From assembly GCF_002001085.1 (NCBI RefSeq), contig NZ_MUNU01000011.1, forward strand, positions 58,348-122,347: DNA of 64,000 bases, given 5' to 3'. Shown here in pieces: positions 1 to 7,587 of the stretch (position 1 is its first letter; each line of letters starts with the position of its first letter). The notes under the pieces were generated by a model, which worked only from the letters and a program-made list of their open reading frames with translations, did no database searches and was not told the DNA's origin. The position numbers were made by a program, and so were the translations under genes. This DNA is from Rhodanobacter sp. B05. Its GTDB lineage: Bacteria; Pseudomonadota; Gammaproteobacteria; Xanthomonadales; Rhodanobacteraceae.

Positions 1-2
1 TC

Positions 3-17
3 GTTTATGAAATAAAC
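3..17. promoter_or_regulatory. Palindrome upstream of the toxin-antitoxin operon (candidate operator)
   Basis: The arms GTTTAT and ATAAAC form a perfect inverted repeat around the centre GAA, about 40 bp before the antitoxin start. A second, weaker inverted repeat (CCAAG at 26-30, CTTGG at 37-41) lies between it and the start. Antitoxins with DNA-binding domains usually repress their own operon by binding such a site. That this one is the operator is inferred from position and symmetry only. Confidence 0.4.
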
Positions 18-57
18 TGCCTTACCCAAGAAAAGACTTGGAAAGGATGAAGCCGCC

Positions 58-513
58 ATGTCTGCCCTAATGAACGAACAACTCGTCGCCCCTCCAACCA
101 CCCCAGAGGAATCGAAGCTGGCGCGCGAAAGCAGCCGGTTGCTTGCTGCGTGCATTGGCCGTGGCCCGACGGCGCGCTTGCGGGTGATCGACGGTGATGG
201 CGAAATTGAAGTGCCGGTGGTTGCGCTGCGGATGCTGGTCGACATCTTGAACAACATGGCGGCCGGCAACGCGGTGAGCCTGGTGCCGATCCACGCCGAG
301 CTCACCACGCAACAGACGGCTGACTTTCTCAACGTGTCACGTCCGTTCGTGGTCGGGTTGCTGGAGCGTGGCGATCTTGCGCACCACATGGTGGGCACAC
401 ATCGGCGTGTGTACTTTCGCGATCTCATGGCCTACAAGAACGCCCAGATGGTCGAGAGCAAGGCGCGGCTGACCGAGTTGGCCCGCGAGGCCCAGGAACA
501 GGGCTTCTACTGA
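58..513 (+). CDS. Excisionase-type HTH antitoxin of a PIN toxin-antitoxin pair
   Basis: This 151-residue protein has a helix-turn-helix of the excisionase/MerR-like class at about residues 82-125 (TTQQTADFLNVSRPFV, then a wing around HRRVYFRDLMAYK). The N-terminal part is charged and helical with no recognised domain. The start ATG at 58 follows an AAGGA ribosome-binding site. Its TGA overlaps the ATG of the PIN protein by one base, the translational coupling typical of type II toxin-antitoxin operons. In such pairs the HTH protein usually neutralises the toxin and represses the operon. The family assignment is firm from the HTH and partner; that the toxin is active has not been shown. Confidence 0.8.
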   Translation: MSALMNEQLVAPPTTPEESKLARESSRLLAACIGRGPTARLRVIDGDGEIEVPVVALRMLVDILNNMAAGNAVSLVPIHAELTTQQTADFLNVSRPFVVGLLERGDLAHHMVGTHRRVYFRDLMAYKNAQMVESKARLTELAREAQEQGFY

Positions 514-1082
514 TGTCGAACTTCGTCGCGTTGTACGACGCTTGCGTGTTGTACCCAGCGCCGCTGCGCGACTTGCTGATGCACCTTGCTGTGAGCGATC
601 TGTTTCGTGCGCGCTGGACAACACGCATTCATGACGAGTGGATGCGGAACCTGTTGGCCAAACGGCCTGACCTTACGCGCGAGCAGCTGGAACGTACGCG
701 TGATCGGATGGATACCAGCGTGCCGGATTGCCTTGTCACCGACTACGAAGGTCTGGAAGCGCAGTTGACGCTGCCTGACCCGGATGACCGTCATGTTCTG
801 GCTGCCGCGATCCTGTGTCAGGCCGGCACAATCGTGACATTCAACCTCAGGGATTTTCCAGCCACAACGCTGGAACCACTCGGCATAACCGCGCAACACC
901 CGGACGAGTTCATCGAGCACGCTTTCGGTATCAGCCCGGCTTCCGTCATTGGGGCTGTGCACGATCATCGTGCCTCACTCAAGCATCCGCCGATGACGGT
1001 GAATGACTTGTTGAATGGCTACATGAAACAAGGGCTCGTGACGACCGTGAGTCTGTTGCGGCCGTACACCGCGCAATTTTGA
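513..1082 (+). CDS. PIN-domain toxin (predicted ribonuclease)
   Basis: This 189-residue protein has the acidic set of a PIN nuclease: D9 in the first strand (VALYDACVLYP), E42 (IHDEWMRN), D89/D91/D92 in TLPDPDDRHVLAAA and D114 in FNLRDFP. PIN toxins cut RNA in a metal-dependent way when their antitoxin is degraded; the RNA target cannot be told from sequence. The C-terminal 60 residues are an extension beyond the minimal PIN fold. It is co-transcribed with the upstream HTH antitoxin. About 150 bp of non-coding DNA separates it from the 3' end of tRNA-Pro, which suggests it belongs to DNA acquired at that tRNA. Confidence 0.82.
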   Translation: MSNFVALYDACVLYPAPLRDLLMHLAVSDLFRARWTTRIHDEWMRNLLAKRPDLTREQLERTRDRMDTSVPDCLVTDYEGLEAQLTLPDPDDRHVLAAAILCQAGTIVTFNLRDFPATTLEPLGITAQHPDEFIEHAFGISPASVIGAVHDHRASLKHPPMTVNDLLNGYMKQGLVTTVSLLRPYTAQF

Positions 1083-1197
1083 TTGTCGTGACACCCGCCG
1101 GTGTGTTTCTAGCGTGGCGCACAACGCGAAACCGCGTGCTCGCAAAGACGTGCAAAGCAGGTGGTTTAGGCAATGTGTAGGCAACGGGCACAAAAAA

Positions 1198-1214
1198 ACC
1201 ACCGCGAAGGTGGT
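1198..1214 (-). terminator. Rho-independent terminator of tRNA-Pro
   Basis: ACCACC (1198-1203) pairs with GGTGGT (1209-1214) around a GCGAA loop. Read on the minus strand the hairpin is followed by a run of seven T (1192-1198 on the plus strand). It lies 18 bp beyond the 3' end of tRNA-Pro and ends its transcript. Confidence 0.85.
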
Positions 1215-1232
1215 CTAAATGCTCGAATTCAT

Positions 1233-1309
<77 letters not shown>

Positions 1310-1322
1310 TGGGAAGCCGCGT

Positions 1323-1351
1323 ATCTTAATCGCCGGGTGGATTCTTGGCAA
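1323..1351 (-). promoter_or_regulatory. Sigma-70-type promoter of tRNA-Pro
   Basis: On the minus strand a TTGCCA -35 box (1346-1351) and a TAAGAT -10 box (1323-1328) are separated by exactly 17 bp. The -10 box ends 13 bp before the mature tRNA 5' end. Confidence 0.6.
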
Positions 1352-1377
1352 CAGTTTGCTGTGGTGGGTGCGACGCG

Positions 1378-2490
1378 TCAGCCGGGGAGCAGGCTGGCGA
1401 GACGGTCGTGCAGCACGGCGTGGCGCCAGCCGTCGAGGAATTCGGGCCATTCGGTGGTGACCACGTATTCCTCCAGTACCTTGCGCGGGCACAGCAGGCC
1501 GGATGGAAGCTCCAGCTCGTTGGCGAGCGTGTCCACCTGCTGCTTCATGGCGCCGAGTGCCTGTTTGGCCGGGCCTGACGGGTGGCCGGGGATGCTGGCG
1601 GTGGCGGCGATCTCCTCGGCGCTGACGCCAGGGGTGAGTTGTTCGAACAGGTCGCTGCGCTGGGCCGAGCGCAGCGCGCGCTGGCCACGGGCGCGCTGTT
1701 CGAGTTCGGCCAGGGTGCGCGGTGGCTCGTACGCCAGGCTGAGGGCCAGGGTGTCGTCGATCAGCCACGGCCGCGGCACGTCGAGGCGGCGTGCGCTGCG
1801 GTCGCGCCACAGCAGCAGTCGACGCAGCAGCGCCTGCCGTGCGGGCGACCAGTCGGCGGCGCCGCGCAACGTGCGCTGTGGCTGCGGGTCGCCGTCGCGA
1901 CGCACGCGCTGCCTGAGGCGCTCGCAGTCTTCGGCGTGCCAGGCGCTGCGCCCGCGCCGCTGCAGGCGTTCGCCGAGCTGTTCGTGGATGGTCTTCAGAT
2001 AGACCACGTCGAGGGCGGCGTAGCTGCACTGCGAGGCGGTGAGCGGGCGGCGCATCCAGTCTGAGCGGGTCTCGCCCTTGTCCAGCTCGACGCCGGTGAG
2101 CTCGGCGACCAGGGCGCGATAGCTGATGCCCAGGCCCATGCCGACGAACGCGGCGGCGATCTGGGTGTCGAACAGCACCCGCGGCCCATCCGGCAGCAGC
2201 GGTGCGAGAGTCTCCAGGTCCTCGCTGGCGCTGTGCATCACGGTGACGGCCGGACCGGCGCCGAGCAGGGGCTGCAGTGCGTCGCCGATGTCGAAGGCCA
2301 GCGGATCGATCAGCGCGTGGCGACCGTTCCAGCCCAGCTGCAGCAGCGCCAGTTGCGGGTAGAACGTGTCGCGCCGCATGAACTCGGTGTCCAGGCCGAT
2401 CGCCGCGTCGGCGGGCAGCGCTGCCAGCCAGGCCTGCAGCGCCGCGCGCTGGTCGATCCATTCGGCGGCGGCGGTTTCGGGCAGGGACAT
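1378..2490 (-). CDS. rnd: Ribonuclease D
   Basis: This 370-residue protein matches RNase D (E. coli 375), a 3'-5' exonuclease that trims tRNA precursors. The DEDD exonuclease motifs are visible: D34 and E36 in IGLDTEF, an acidic motif in HSASEDLETL, and YAALDVVYL with the final catalytic Asp. A C-terminal HRDC region follows at about 210-290. The ATG at 2490 is chosen because AAGGAG stands just before it and the exonuclease fold begins shortly after; the frame remains open upstream to 2721 without family-like sequence. It is divergent from the FGE-like gene at 2592. Its 3' end is next to tRNA-Pro, which fits but does not prove a tRNA-processing role. Confidence 0.95.
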   Translation of the reverse strand: MSLPETAAAEWIDQRAALQAWLAALPADAAIGLDTEFMRRDTFYPQLALLQLGWNGRHALIDPLAFDIGDALQPLLGAGPAVTVMHSASEDLETLAPLLPDGPRVLFDTQIAAAFVGMGLGISYRALVAELTGVELDKGETRSDWMRRPLTASQCSYAALDVVYLKTIHEQLGERLQRRGRSAWHAEDCERLRQRVRRDGDPQPQRTLRGAADWSPARQALLRRLLLWRDRSARRLDVPRPWLIDDTLALSLAYEPPRTLAELEQRARGQRALRSAQRSDLFEQLTPGVSAEEIAATASIPGHPSGPAKQALGAMKQQVDTLANELELPSGLLCPRKVLEEYVVTTEWPEFLDGWRHAVLHDRLASLLPG

Positions 2491-2591
2491 CGGGGCTCCT
2501 TGATAATGTGGCCGGCATGGATTGCCCTGCCGGCGGTTTGTGCCTATGGTGAGCAGCGCACGATAACAGGCCGCAACAAGGACGCCCATCC

Positions 2592-4529
2592 ATGCCAAGC
2601 AATGCAAGCCTGCGCCGTCAGCGCTTTCTCGGTGGGGCGCTGGGCGTGATCGTGCTGGGGTTTGCGCTGACCTATCACTTTTTTCCGCGACTGCTGCATG
2701 TCGAGCCGGGACAGGCGCCACCGCGTTCGATGTCGGTGGGCGGCATGTTGCCTGGCGGCAACTTGCCGCCGCAGCGGGTGGCGGCGATCAACGAACTCAA
2801 TGCCGGGCCGCCACTGACCCTGGCGCCGACCGCGGTGATCGTGGCGCGCAACCGCACGGATGCGAACCTGCCCGAGCAGAAGGCGGCCGATACGCCGGCG
2901 GTCAAGGCCTTGCTGGATCGCGCCACGAAGGCGTTGCACGCCGGCCAGCTGGTCGGCGATCCGAACAGCGCGGCTGCCTTGTTCATGCAGGCGCTGAAGG
3001 AGCAGCCGGACAGCCGCCACGCCGTGCAGGGCCTGTTCGATGTGCGGGCGCGGCTGGTGGCGGAGATCGATCAGGACATTGCGGTGGGCGACGTCGACGC
3101 GTCGGAAGATCTGCTGGGCGCCTTGCGCACATTGCCCAACGCCGAGCAGGAAGTCGCGCAGCTGGAGACGAACCTGAAGACCCTGGCAACGGTGCGTCCG
3201 ATGCTGGCCAAGGCGGCGGGCTTGCTGCAGCAGGGCAGGGCCGATCAACCCCCGGGCGACAGCGCGCTGGAACTGTATCGGCAGGTGCAGAAGCTCGACC
3301 CGCAGAATGCAGTGGCCGAGCAGGGCATCTTCCAGGTGCAGCGCGCGGTGCTCGACCGTGCCCTGGCGGCGGTGGCGCAGAACGACTTTGCCGGTGCCGA
3401 GCAACAACTCGCGCAGGCACAGGCAATCCAGCCCGGTTCGCAGCAGATGCACGATGTGCAGCAGCGCATCGAGGGCATGCGCAAGCAGCGCGCCGGCAGT
3501 GTGCTGGCGCAGGCCAGCCTGGCGCTGGACGCCGGCAATCTTGAGCTGGCGACGAAGCTGACGGCGCAGGCGCGCACGGTCGATCCCGACCTGCCCGAGC
3601 TGGCGGCGGTGGACGAGCGCCTGACCAATGCGCGCCTGTATGCCAGCTACAAGCCCGGCCAGGTATTCACCGACCGCTACGTCGATCTGCCGGGCAAGAC
3701 GCCGGCCATGGTGGTCATCCCCACCGGCAGCTTCATGATGGGTGCGGCGGCGGACGACAAGGATCGCACCGACGTCGAGTTGCCGCAGCACCAGGTGACC
3801 CTGGTGAAGGGTTTCGCGATGGCGCGCAGCGAGGTCACGGTGGGTGAGTTCCGCGAGTTCGTGCGCGCCAGCGGCTACGTGCCCGATTCGGTCAAGCTCG
3901 GCGGCGCCAGCGTGTACGACGAGCGCAGCGGCGCCTTGCGTGATGATCCGAAGGCCGACTGGCAGGACGACTACGCGGGCCAGAAGGCCGGCGACGATCT
4001 GCCGGTGGTCAACGTGTCCTGGAGCGACGCTGCCGCCTATGCGGCATGGCTCGGCCAGCGCACCGGCAGGCGTTATCGACTGCCCAGCGAGGCCGAATTC
4101 GAATATGCCTTGCGCGGCGGCACCACCACCCGCTACTGGTGGGGCAACGGCACACCCGAACGCAAGGTGGAGAACCTGACCGGCTCCGGCGACCGCTCGC
4201 GCAGCGGCCGCAGCTGGAGCAACTCGTTCCGCGGTTATCGCGATGGCTACTGGGGGCCGGCGCCGGTGATGAGCTTCGCGGCCAACCCGTTCGGCCTGTA
4301 CGACATCGACGGCAATGTCTCCGAATGGGTGGCCGACTGCTGGCACGACAACTACATCCGCGCCCCCGGCGACGGCAGTGCCTGGATCAATCCCGGTTGC
4401 AGCGCGCACGTGTTGCGCGGTGGCTCATGGGGCAGTTCGCCGGACCAGGTGATTTCCGCCTTTCGGCAGGGCGTGGACAGCAATACGCGCAGCGGACGCG
4501 TCGGTTTCCGCGTGGTGCGCGAGTTGTAG
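2592..4529 (+). CDS. Membrane-anchored FGE-sulfatase-fold (SUMF1/EgtB/PvdO family) protein with helical repeats
   Basis: This 645-residue protein has one N-terminal membrane segment (about residues 10-28) and so probably faces the periplasm. A long Ala/Leu/Gln-rich helical region that looks TPR-like (about 90-345) leads to a C-terminal formylglycine-generating-enzyme fold (about 360-645). Motifs of that fold are GSFMMGA, RSEVTVGEF, LPVVNVSWSDA, YRLPSEAEFEYALRGG, NPFGLYDIDGNVSEWV, VLRGGSW and GFRVV. The paired active-site cysteines of true FGE, near the C-terminus, are missing: the last 45 residues have no Cys and GFRCA is replaced by GFRVV. It is therefore unlikely to make formylglycine, and may be a binding or regulatory member of the fold. 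Its partner is unknown. It stands alone between rnd and tRNA-Leu. Confidence 0.8.
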   Translation: MPSNASLRRQRFLGGALGVIVLGFALTYHFFPRLLHVEPGQAPPRSMSVGGMLPGGNLPPQRVAAINELNAGPPLTLAPTAVIVARNRTDANLPEQKAADTPAVKALLDRATKALHAGQLVGDPNSAAALFMQALKEQPDSRHAVQGLFDVRARLVAEIDQDIAVGDVDASEDLLGALRTLPNAEQEVAQLETNLKTLATVRPMLAKAAGLLQQGRADQPPGDSALELYRQVQKLDPQNAVAEQGIFQVQRAVLDRALAAVAQNDFAGAEQQLAQAQAIQPGSQQMHDVQQRIEGMRKQRAGSVLAQASLALDAGNLELATKLTAQARTVDPDLPELAAVDERLTNARLYASYKPGQVFTDRYVDLPGKTPAMVVIPTGSFMMGAAADDKDRTDVELPQHQVTLVKGFAMARSEVTVGEFREFVRASGYVPDSVKLGGASVYDERSGALRDDPKADWQDDYAGQKAGDDLPVVNVSWSDAAAYAAWLGQRTGRRYRLPSEAEFEYALRGGTTTRYWWGNGTPERKVENLTGSGDRSRSGRSWSNSFRGYRDGYWGPAPVMSFAANPFGLYDIDGNVSEWVADCWHDNYIRAPGDGSAWINPGCSAHVLRGGSWGSSPDQVISAFRQGVDSNTRSGRVGFRVVREL

Positions 4530-4535
4530 GCGGAA

Positions 4536-4563
4536 AAAACGAAAAACCCCGCCGAAAGCGGGG
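4536..4563 (-). terminator. Rho-independent terminator of tRNA-Leu
   Basis: CCCCGC (4547-4552) and GCGGGG (4558-4563) form a perfect 6-bp stem with loop CGAAA. On the minus strand it is followed by TTTTTCGTTTTTT. It lies 9 bp past the tRNA 3' end. It also sits just after the stop of the plus-strand gene, but the T-run is only on the minus side. Confidence 0.88.
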
Positions 4564-4572
4564 TCCGTCAAC

Positions 4573-4658
4573 TGGTACCGGTGAGAGGACTCGAACCTCC
4601 ACTGTGTCACCACAAGCGGATTTTGAGTCCGCCGCGTCTACCATTCCGCCACACCGGC
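4573..4658 (-). tRNA. tRNA-Leu(CAA)
   Basis: The 86-nt minus-strand sequence begins GCCGGTGTGGCGGAATGG and ends CACCGGTACCA with encoded CCA. The anticodon stem encloses loop CTCAAAA, anticodon CAA (leucine, UUG). The long variable arm typical of tRNA-Leu and the T arm GAGGTTCGAGTCCTC are present. It begins 27 bp after the stop of the cysteine dioxygenase gene but has its own likely promoter. Confidence 0.97.
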
Positions 4659-4673
4659 ATGTGTGAGTCGGGC

Positions 4674-4702
4674 ATTATGCCGGCTTCAGTGCACGCGGTC
4701 GA
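4674..4702 (-). promoter_or_regulatory. Probable promoter of tRNA-Leu inside the 3' end of the dioxygenase gene
   Basis: On the minus strand TCGACC (4697-4702, a 4/6 match to -35) and CATAAT (4674-4679, 5/6 match to -10) are 17 bp apart. The -10 box ends 15 bp before the tRNA 5' end. The -35 box lies within the last codons of the upstream dioxygenase gene. Confidence 0.5.
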
Positions 4703-5267
4703 GTCCCAGCTGGCGTACGTCGCGGCCGTACCAGCGGTCTTCGGGCAGCGGCTGGAACACTGCGCAGCGCACCATTGGGCCCGAGTAGATGTGCAGGCTG
4801 ACGGTGACGGCGCTGTCGCTGGGGTTGCGGATGCTGTGGTACTCGTGCGGCGGGATCAGGCTGCCGGCGGAACCGGTACCGGCCTGGATCGAGCCGACCG
4901 GCTGGAAGCAGTAGCGCTGCTCGTGGTGTTCCAGCAACTCGTACTGCACGATTTCCAGCGCGCCGTTCCAGACGCCCTCGACGCACCACATGCCGTCGTG
5001 GTCGTGGATCGGCGTGCCCTGGCCCGGGCCCCAGGTCATCGCCACCACGCAATAGCCGTGCTCCTCGCTGCGATACAGCTCGCGGCGGGCGTAGTGCTCG
5101 GTATTCGCCTCGAACACGCAGTCGGGCAGGGTGACGGCATTGTCGCGGATCAGCTTGCACAGGCTGTTGCGCAGGCTGTCGGTGAGCTCGTGCGTGGTCG
5201 GTTTGGCCACGGCGGCGTCGATCGCGTCGATCAGGGTGCGGCTGCCGGGAAAATCCAGGGTAAGCAT
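4686..5267 (-). CDS. Cysteine dioxygenase / thiol dioxygenase (cupin)
   Basis: This 193-residue cupin oxidises cysteine, or a related thiol such as 3-mercaptopropionate, to the sulfinate with non-haem iron. Likely iron ligands are H88 and H90 in PIHDHDG and H141 or H144 in PPHEYHS. C95 (GMWCVEG) and Y161 (SLHIYSG) occupy the positions of the Cys-Tyr crosslink of mammalian enzymes. HYARRE at about 58-63 carries the region that in Arg-type enzymes binds the cysteine carboxylate. Which thiol it prefers cannot be settled by eye. Length fits the family. It is a single gene on the minus strand, followed by tRNA-Leu. The nearby metX also acts in sulfur amino acid metabolism. Confidence 0.88.
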   Translation of the reverse strand: MLTLDFPGSRTLIDAIDAAVAKPTTHELTDSLRNSLCKLIRDNAVTLPDCVFEANTEHYARRELYRSEEHGYCVVAMTWGPGQGTPIHDHDGMWCVEGVWNGALEIVQYELLEHHEQRYCFQPVGSIQAGTGSAGSLIPPHEYHSIRNPSDSAVTVSLHIYSGPMVRCAVFQPLPEDRWYGRDVRQLGLDRVH

Positions 5268-5356
5268 GGCGGTCTCGGGTGAGGCGTGGTGCGGGCTATC
5301 TTACCAGCGGGAGGGTTAACGCCACGGGCGGAGCACGTCCCGATGGGGCCGACGTT

Positions 5357-6532
5357 TCAGGGCAGGGTGAGCCGGTTCAGGAATCCACCGATCGCACGGC
5401 TGTAGTTCTCGATGTCGACCAGGAAGGCGTCGTGGCCCTGCGGCGAATCCAGCGCCACGAATTCCACCTTGGCACCGGCGGCCTGCAGGCCCTCGGCGAT
5501 CTGTTCCTGCTGCTGCAGGGGGAACAGGATGTCGGTGCTGACGCCGATCACCATCGCCTGCTGGATGCGGATGCGCTTGAGCCCTTCGAGCACGCTGCCG
5601 TGGCCGTATTCGGCAATATCGAACCAGTCGCTGGCGCGCGAAAGGTAGAGATAGCAGTTCGGATCGAAGTTGCGCACGAAGCGCTTCGCGTGGCCTTCGA
5701 GGTAGGACTCGACCTGGAACTCGCGGCCGAACGGTTCGTCCTCGCGCTGCTCGGGATCGAGCCGGATGCGCGCGAAGCGGCCGTTCCATTCCATCGCCGA
5801 GCGGTAGGTGATCACGCCGAGCTTGCGCGCAATGCTCATGCCGAGATCGGGGTAGCTGCCGCCATGCTCGGCATGTATGTCGGCCGCTCCTGCGCTTCCT
5901 GCGCTCGCGGCACTCATCCCTCCCTGGATATCGTATTGTCCGTCGTTGAACTGCGGATCGAGCCGGATCGCCTCGCGCTGCAGCGAGCGGATCGCGATCG
6001 CGAACGGTTGTGCCTGCGGCGCGGTGTCCACGCTGATGTGCGTGCGCACGCTGCCGGGGTGCAGCAGCATGTAGGCAAGTGCGCTCATGCCACCCATCGA
6101 GCATCCGATCAGGCAAGCCAGTTGTGTGATGCCCAGGTCGGTGACGACGGCGTGCGCGGCGTTGCCGACGTCTTCCAGCGCCAGTTGCGGAAAGCCGAGC
6201 CGATACGCCCGGCCGGTGGCGGGATCGATCGACGCCGGGCAGGTGGAGCCCTTGTCGCTGCCCAGCGAGTTCACGCAGATCACGAACCAGCGATCGCTGT
6301 CGATCGCCTTGCCGGGGCCGGCCATATCTTCCCACCAGCCCGGGCTGGAATCTTCTTCGCACGACATCATGTGCGCGCTGGGCGACAGGCCGGTCAATAC
6401 GAGTACGGCGTTGTCGCGCGCGGCATTCAGCGTGCCCCAGGTTTCGTAGGCGACGTGCGCGCCGTGCAGTTCGCCGCCGCGCTTCATCGGGAACGGCGAG
6501 GGCAGCGAAAAGTAGCGGCGGGCGTCGCCCAT
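5357..6532 (-). CDS. metX: MetX-family serine/homoserine O-succinyltransferase
   Basis: This 391-residue alpha/beta-hydrolase acyltransferase has nucleophile S145 in IGCSMGGM, with D334 (VSTDILFP) and H367 (PQGHDAF) completing the triad. MetX enzymes acylate homoserine for methionine synthesis. Xanthomonas homologues have been reported to succinylate serine for cysteine synthesis, and the SSPGWWEDMAG and VNSLGS context here resembles that group, so the substrate may be L-serine. Residues about 202-225 (start GGMSAASAGSAGAA) are a low-complexity insert, and the protein is about 20 residues longer than I expect. The ATG lies 2 bp after the ccmI stop, so it is the last gene of the ccm run. Confidence 0.92.
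   Translation of the reverse strand: MGDARRYFSLPSPFPMKRGGELHGAHVAYETWGTLNAARDNAVLVLTGLSPSAHMMSCEEDSSPGWWEDMAGPGKAIDSDRWFVICVNSLGSDKGSTCPASIDPATGRAYRLGFPQLALEDVGNAAHAVVTDLGITQLACLIGCSMGGMSALAYMLLHPGSVRTHISVDTAPQAQPFAIAIRSLQREAIRLDPQFNDGQYDIQGGMSAASAGSAGAADIHAEHGGSYPDLGMSIARKLGVITYRSAMEWNGRFARIRLDPEQREDEPFGREFQVESYLEGHAKRFVRNFDPNCYLYLSRASDWFDIAEYGHGSVLEGLKRIRIQQAMVIGVSTDILFPLQQQEQIAEGLQAAGAKVEFVALDSPQGHDAFLVDIENYSRAIGGFLNRLTLP
5858..5930. repeat. Suspected in-frame insertion with tandem 9-bp repeat inside metX
   Basis: This stretch encodes an Ala/Gly/Ser-rich block interrupting a conserved part of MetX. It contains TCCTGCGCT twice in tandem (5888-5896 and 5897-5905). The boundaries are estimated from where family-like sequence resumes (SYPDLGMSIARKLGV), so they may be off by a few codons. 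A homologue alignment is needed to confirm it. Confidence 0.4.
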
Positions 6533-6534
6533 CG

Positions 6535-7587
6535 TCAGTGCACCCTGTCGATGGTGATCTTGACCGGGGCCTTGCGATCCACCGCTACCACGCCAGCGTC
6601 GCCTTCCAGGTCGCCGGACTGGGCGGTCGGCTGGCCGTCGTGGCTGATCCTTGCACCGACGAAGACCTGCGCGGCGCTGGACAGCTTGAGCGTCGGCGCC
6701 ATCGCCATCGCGTCATTCAGGGTTACGGTGGCGGGCAGCTTGACGGGATCGAGTCTGGCCACGGCCAGCGGCATCGGCGGGCCGTTCGGCGCACGAGCAT
6801 AGACGTAGAGGACGTCGCCGCTGGTCAGCTTGTCCTTGAGCTGCGGCGACAGGGTGACTTCGACTTGCAGCGAAGCGCTTGGCGCTGTTGCCGCCGCCGC
6901 GCTGCTGGCGGTACTGGCGGGAGCGCCGCCGGCGCGGGCATCGGCCACCGCGATCTGTTCGGCCACGGACTTGGCCACGTTCGAGCCGGGCTCGAGTTGC
7001 GGCTGCAGCAGCCGCCAGGTCGCCGCCGCCGTGCGGTAGTCGCCATGCTGGAAATCGCTGATGCCGAGCAGCCACAGGCCACGCTGGTTGTCCGGATGCA
7101 ACTGCACCGCGCGCTGCAGCAAGTCGCGGGCACGGCCCTCGATCATGTGGTCGGCGCGCAGCATCGAATCGTTCTCCGCCCAGCCGACCATCGCCTCGGC
7201 GTTGTTGGCATCGAGCTTCAGTACGTGGTCGTAGGCGTCGCGCGCGTCGCCCGGCTGCTGCAGCATCGCACTGGTCTGTGCCAGCAGCATCCAGCCCTGC
7301 CGGTCATCGGGTTGCTGCGCCAGGTGGTCGCGCAGTTCGGCGATCGCCTGCGGCAGGCTGATCGAGGCCTGGCTCTGTGCGGAAACCCCGTTGAGCGCGG
7401 CCGGCGTACCGACCAGCAGATACAGCATGCCGGCGCCCAGCGGCAGTATCAGTGCGATGGCCAGGCTGAGCACGAACACGCCGCGACTGTGGCCGGAGCG
7501 GCGTCCCTGGCGTATCAGCGGCAGCAGCAGCGCAGCCAGGGCCAGCGCCACCATCAGCGCGGCCACCACGATAAAAGCGATCTTCAC
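6535..7587 (-). CDS. ccmI: Cytochrome c maturation protein CcmI (CycH)
   Basis: This 350-residue protein has two N-terminal membrane segments (about 3-24 and 38-60), a periplasmic TPR domain (about 85-220: QGWMLLAQTSAMLQQPGDA, GLWLLGISDFQHGDY) and a C-terminal CycH domain (VEVTLSPQLKDKL through FVGARISHDG). CcmI presents apocytochrome c to the CcmF/CcmH haem ligase. The GTG at 7587 is preferred because it overlaps the ccmH stop as GTGA, the same spacing as other joints in this cluster; a TTG one codon earlier is possible. An Ala/Ser/Thr linker separates the TPR and C-terminal parts. metX follows after 2 bp. Confidence 0.9.
   Translation of the reverse strand: MKIAFIVVAALMVALALAALLLPLIRQGRRSGHSRGVFVLSLAIALILPLGAGMLYLLVGTPAALNGVSAQSQASISLPQAIAELRDHLAQQPDDRQGWMLLAQTSAMLQQPGDARDAYDHVLKLDANNAEAMVGWAENDSMLRADHMIEGRARDLLQRAVQLHPDNQRGLWLLGISDFQHGDYRTAAATWRLLQPQLEPGSNVAKSVAEQIAVADARAGGAPASTASSAAAATAPSASLQVEVTLSPQLKDKLTSGDVLYVYARAPNGPPMPLAVARLDPVKLPATVTLNDAMAMAPTLKLSSAAQVFVGARISHDGQPTAQSGDLEGDAGVVAVDRKAPVKITIDRVH

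Noticed and set aside
2544..4409. A 621-codon frame on the minus strand opposite the FGE-like gene
   Set aside because: Low-complexity Arg/His/Gln-rich product, no ribosome-binding site, and full overlap with a gene having clear domain motifs. It is a high-GC shadow, like those opposite sdhA (28207-30174), comEC (33582-36401) and the kinase/hutU pair (61110-63857).
2592..4529. Calling the FGE-fold protein an active sulfatase-modifying enzyme
   Set aside because: The paired C-terminal cysteines needed for that chemistry are absent.
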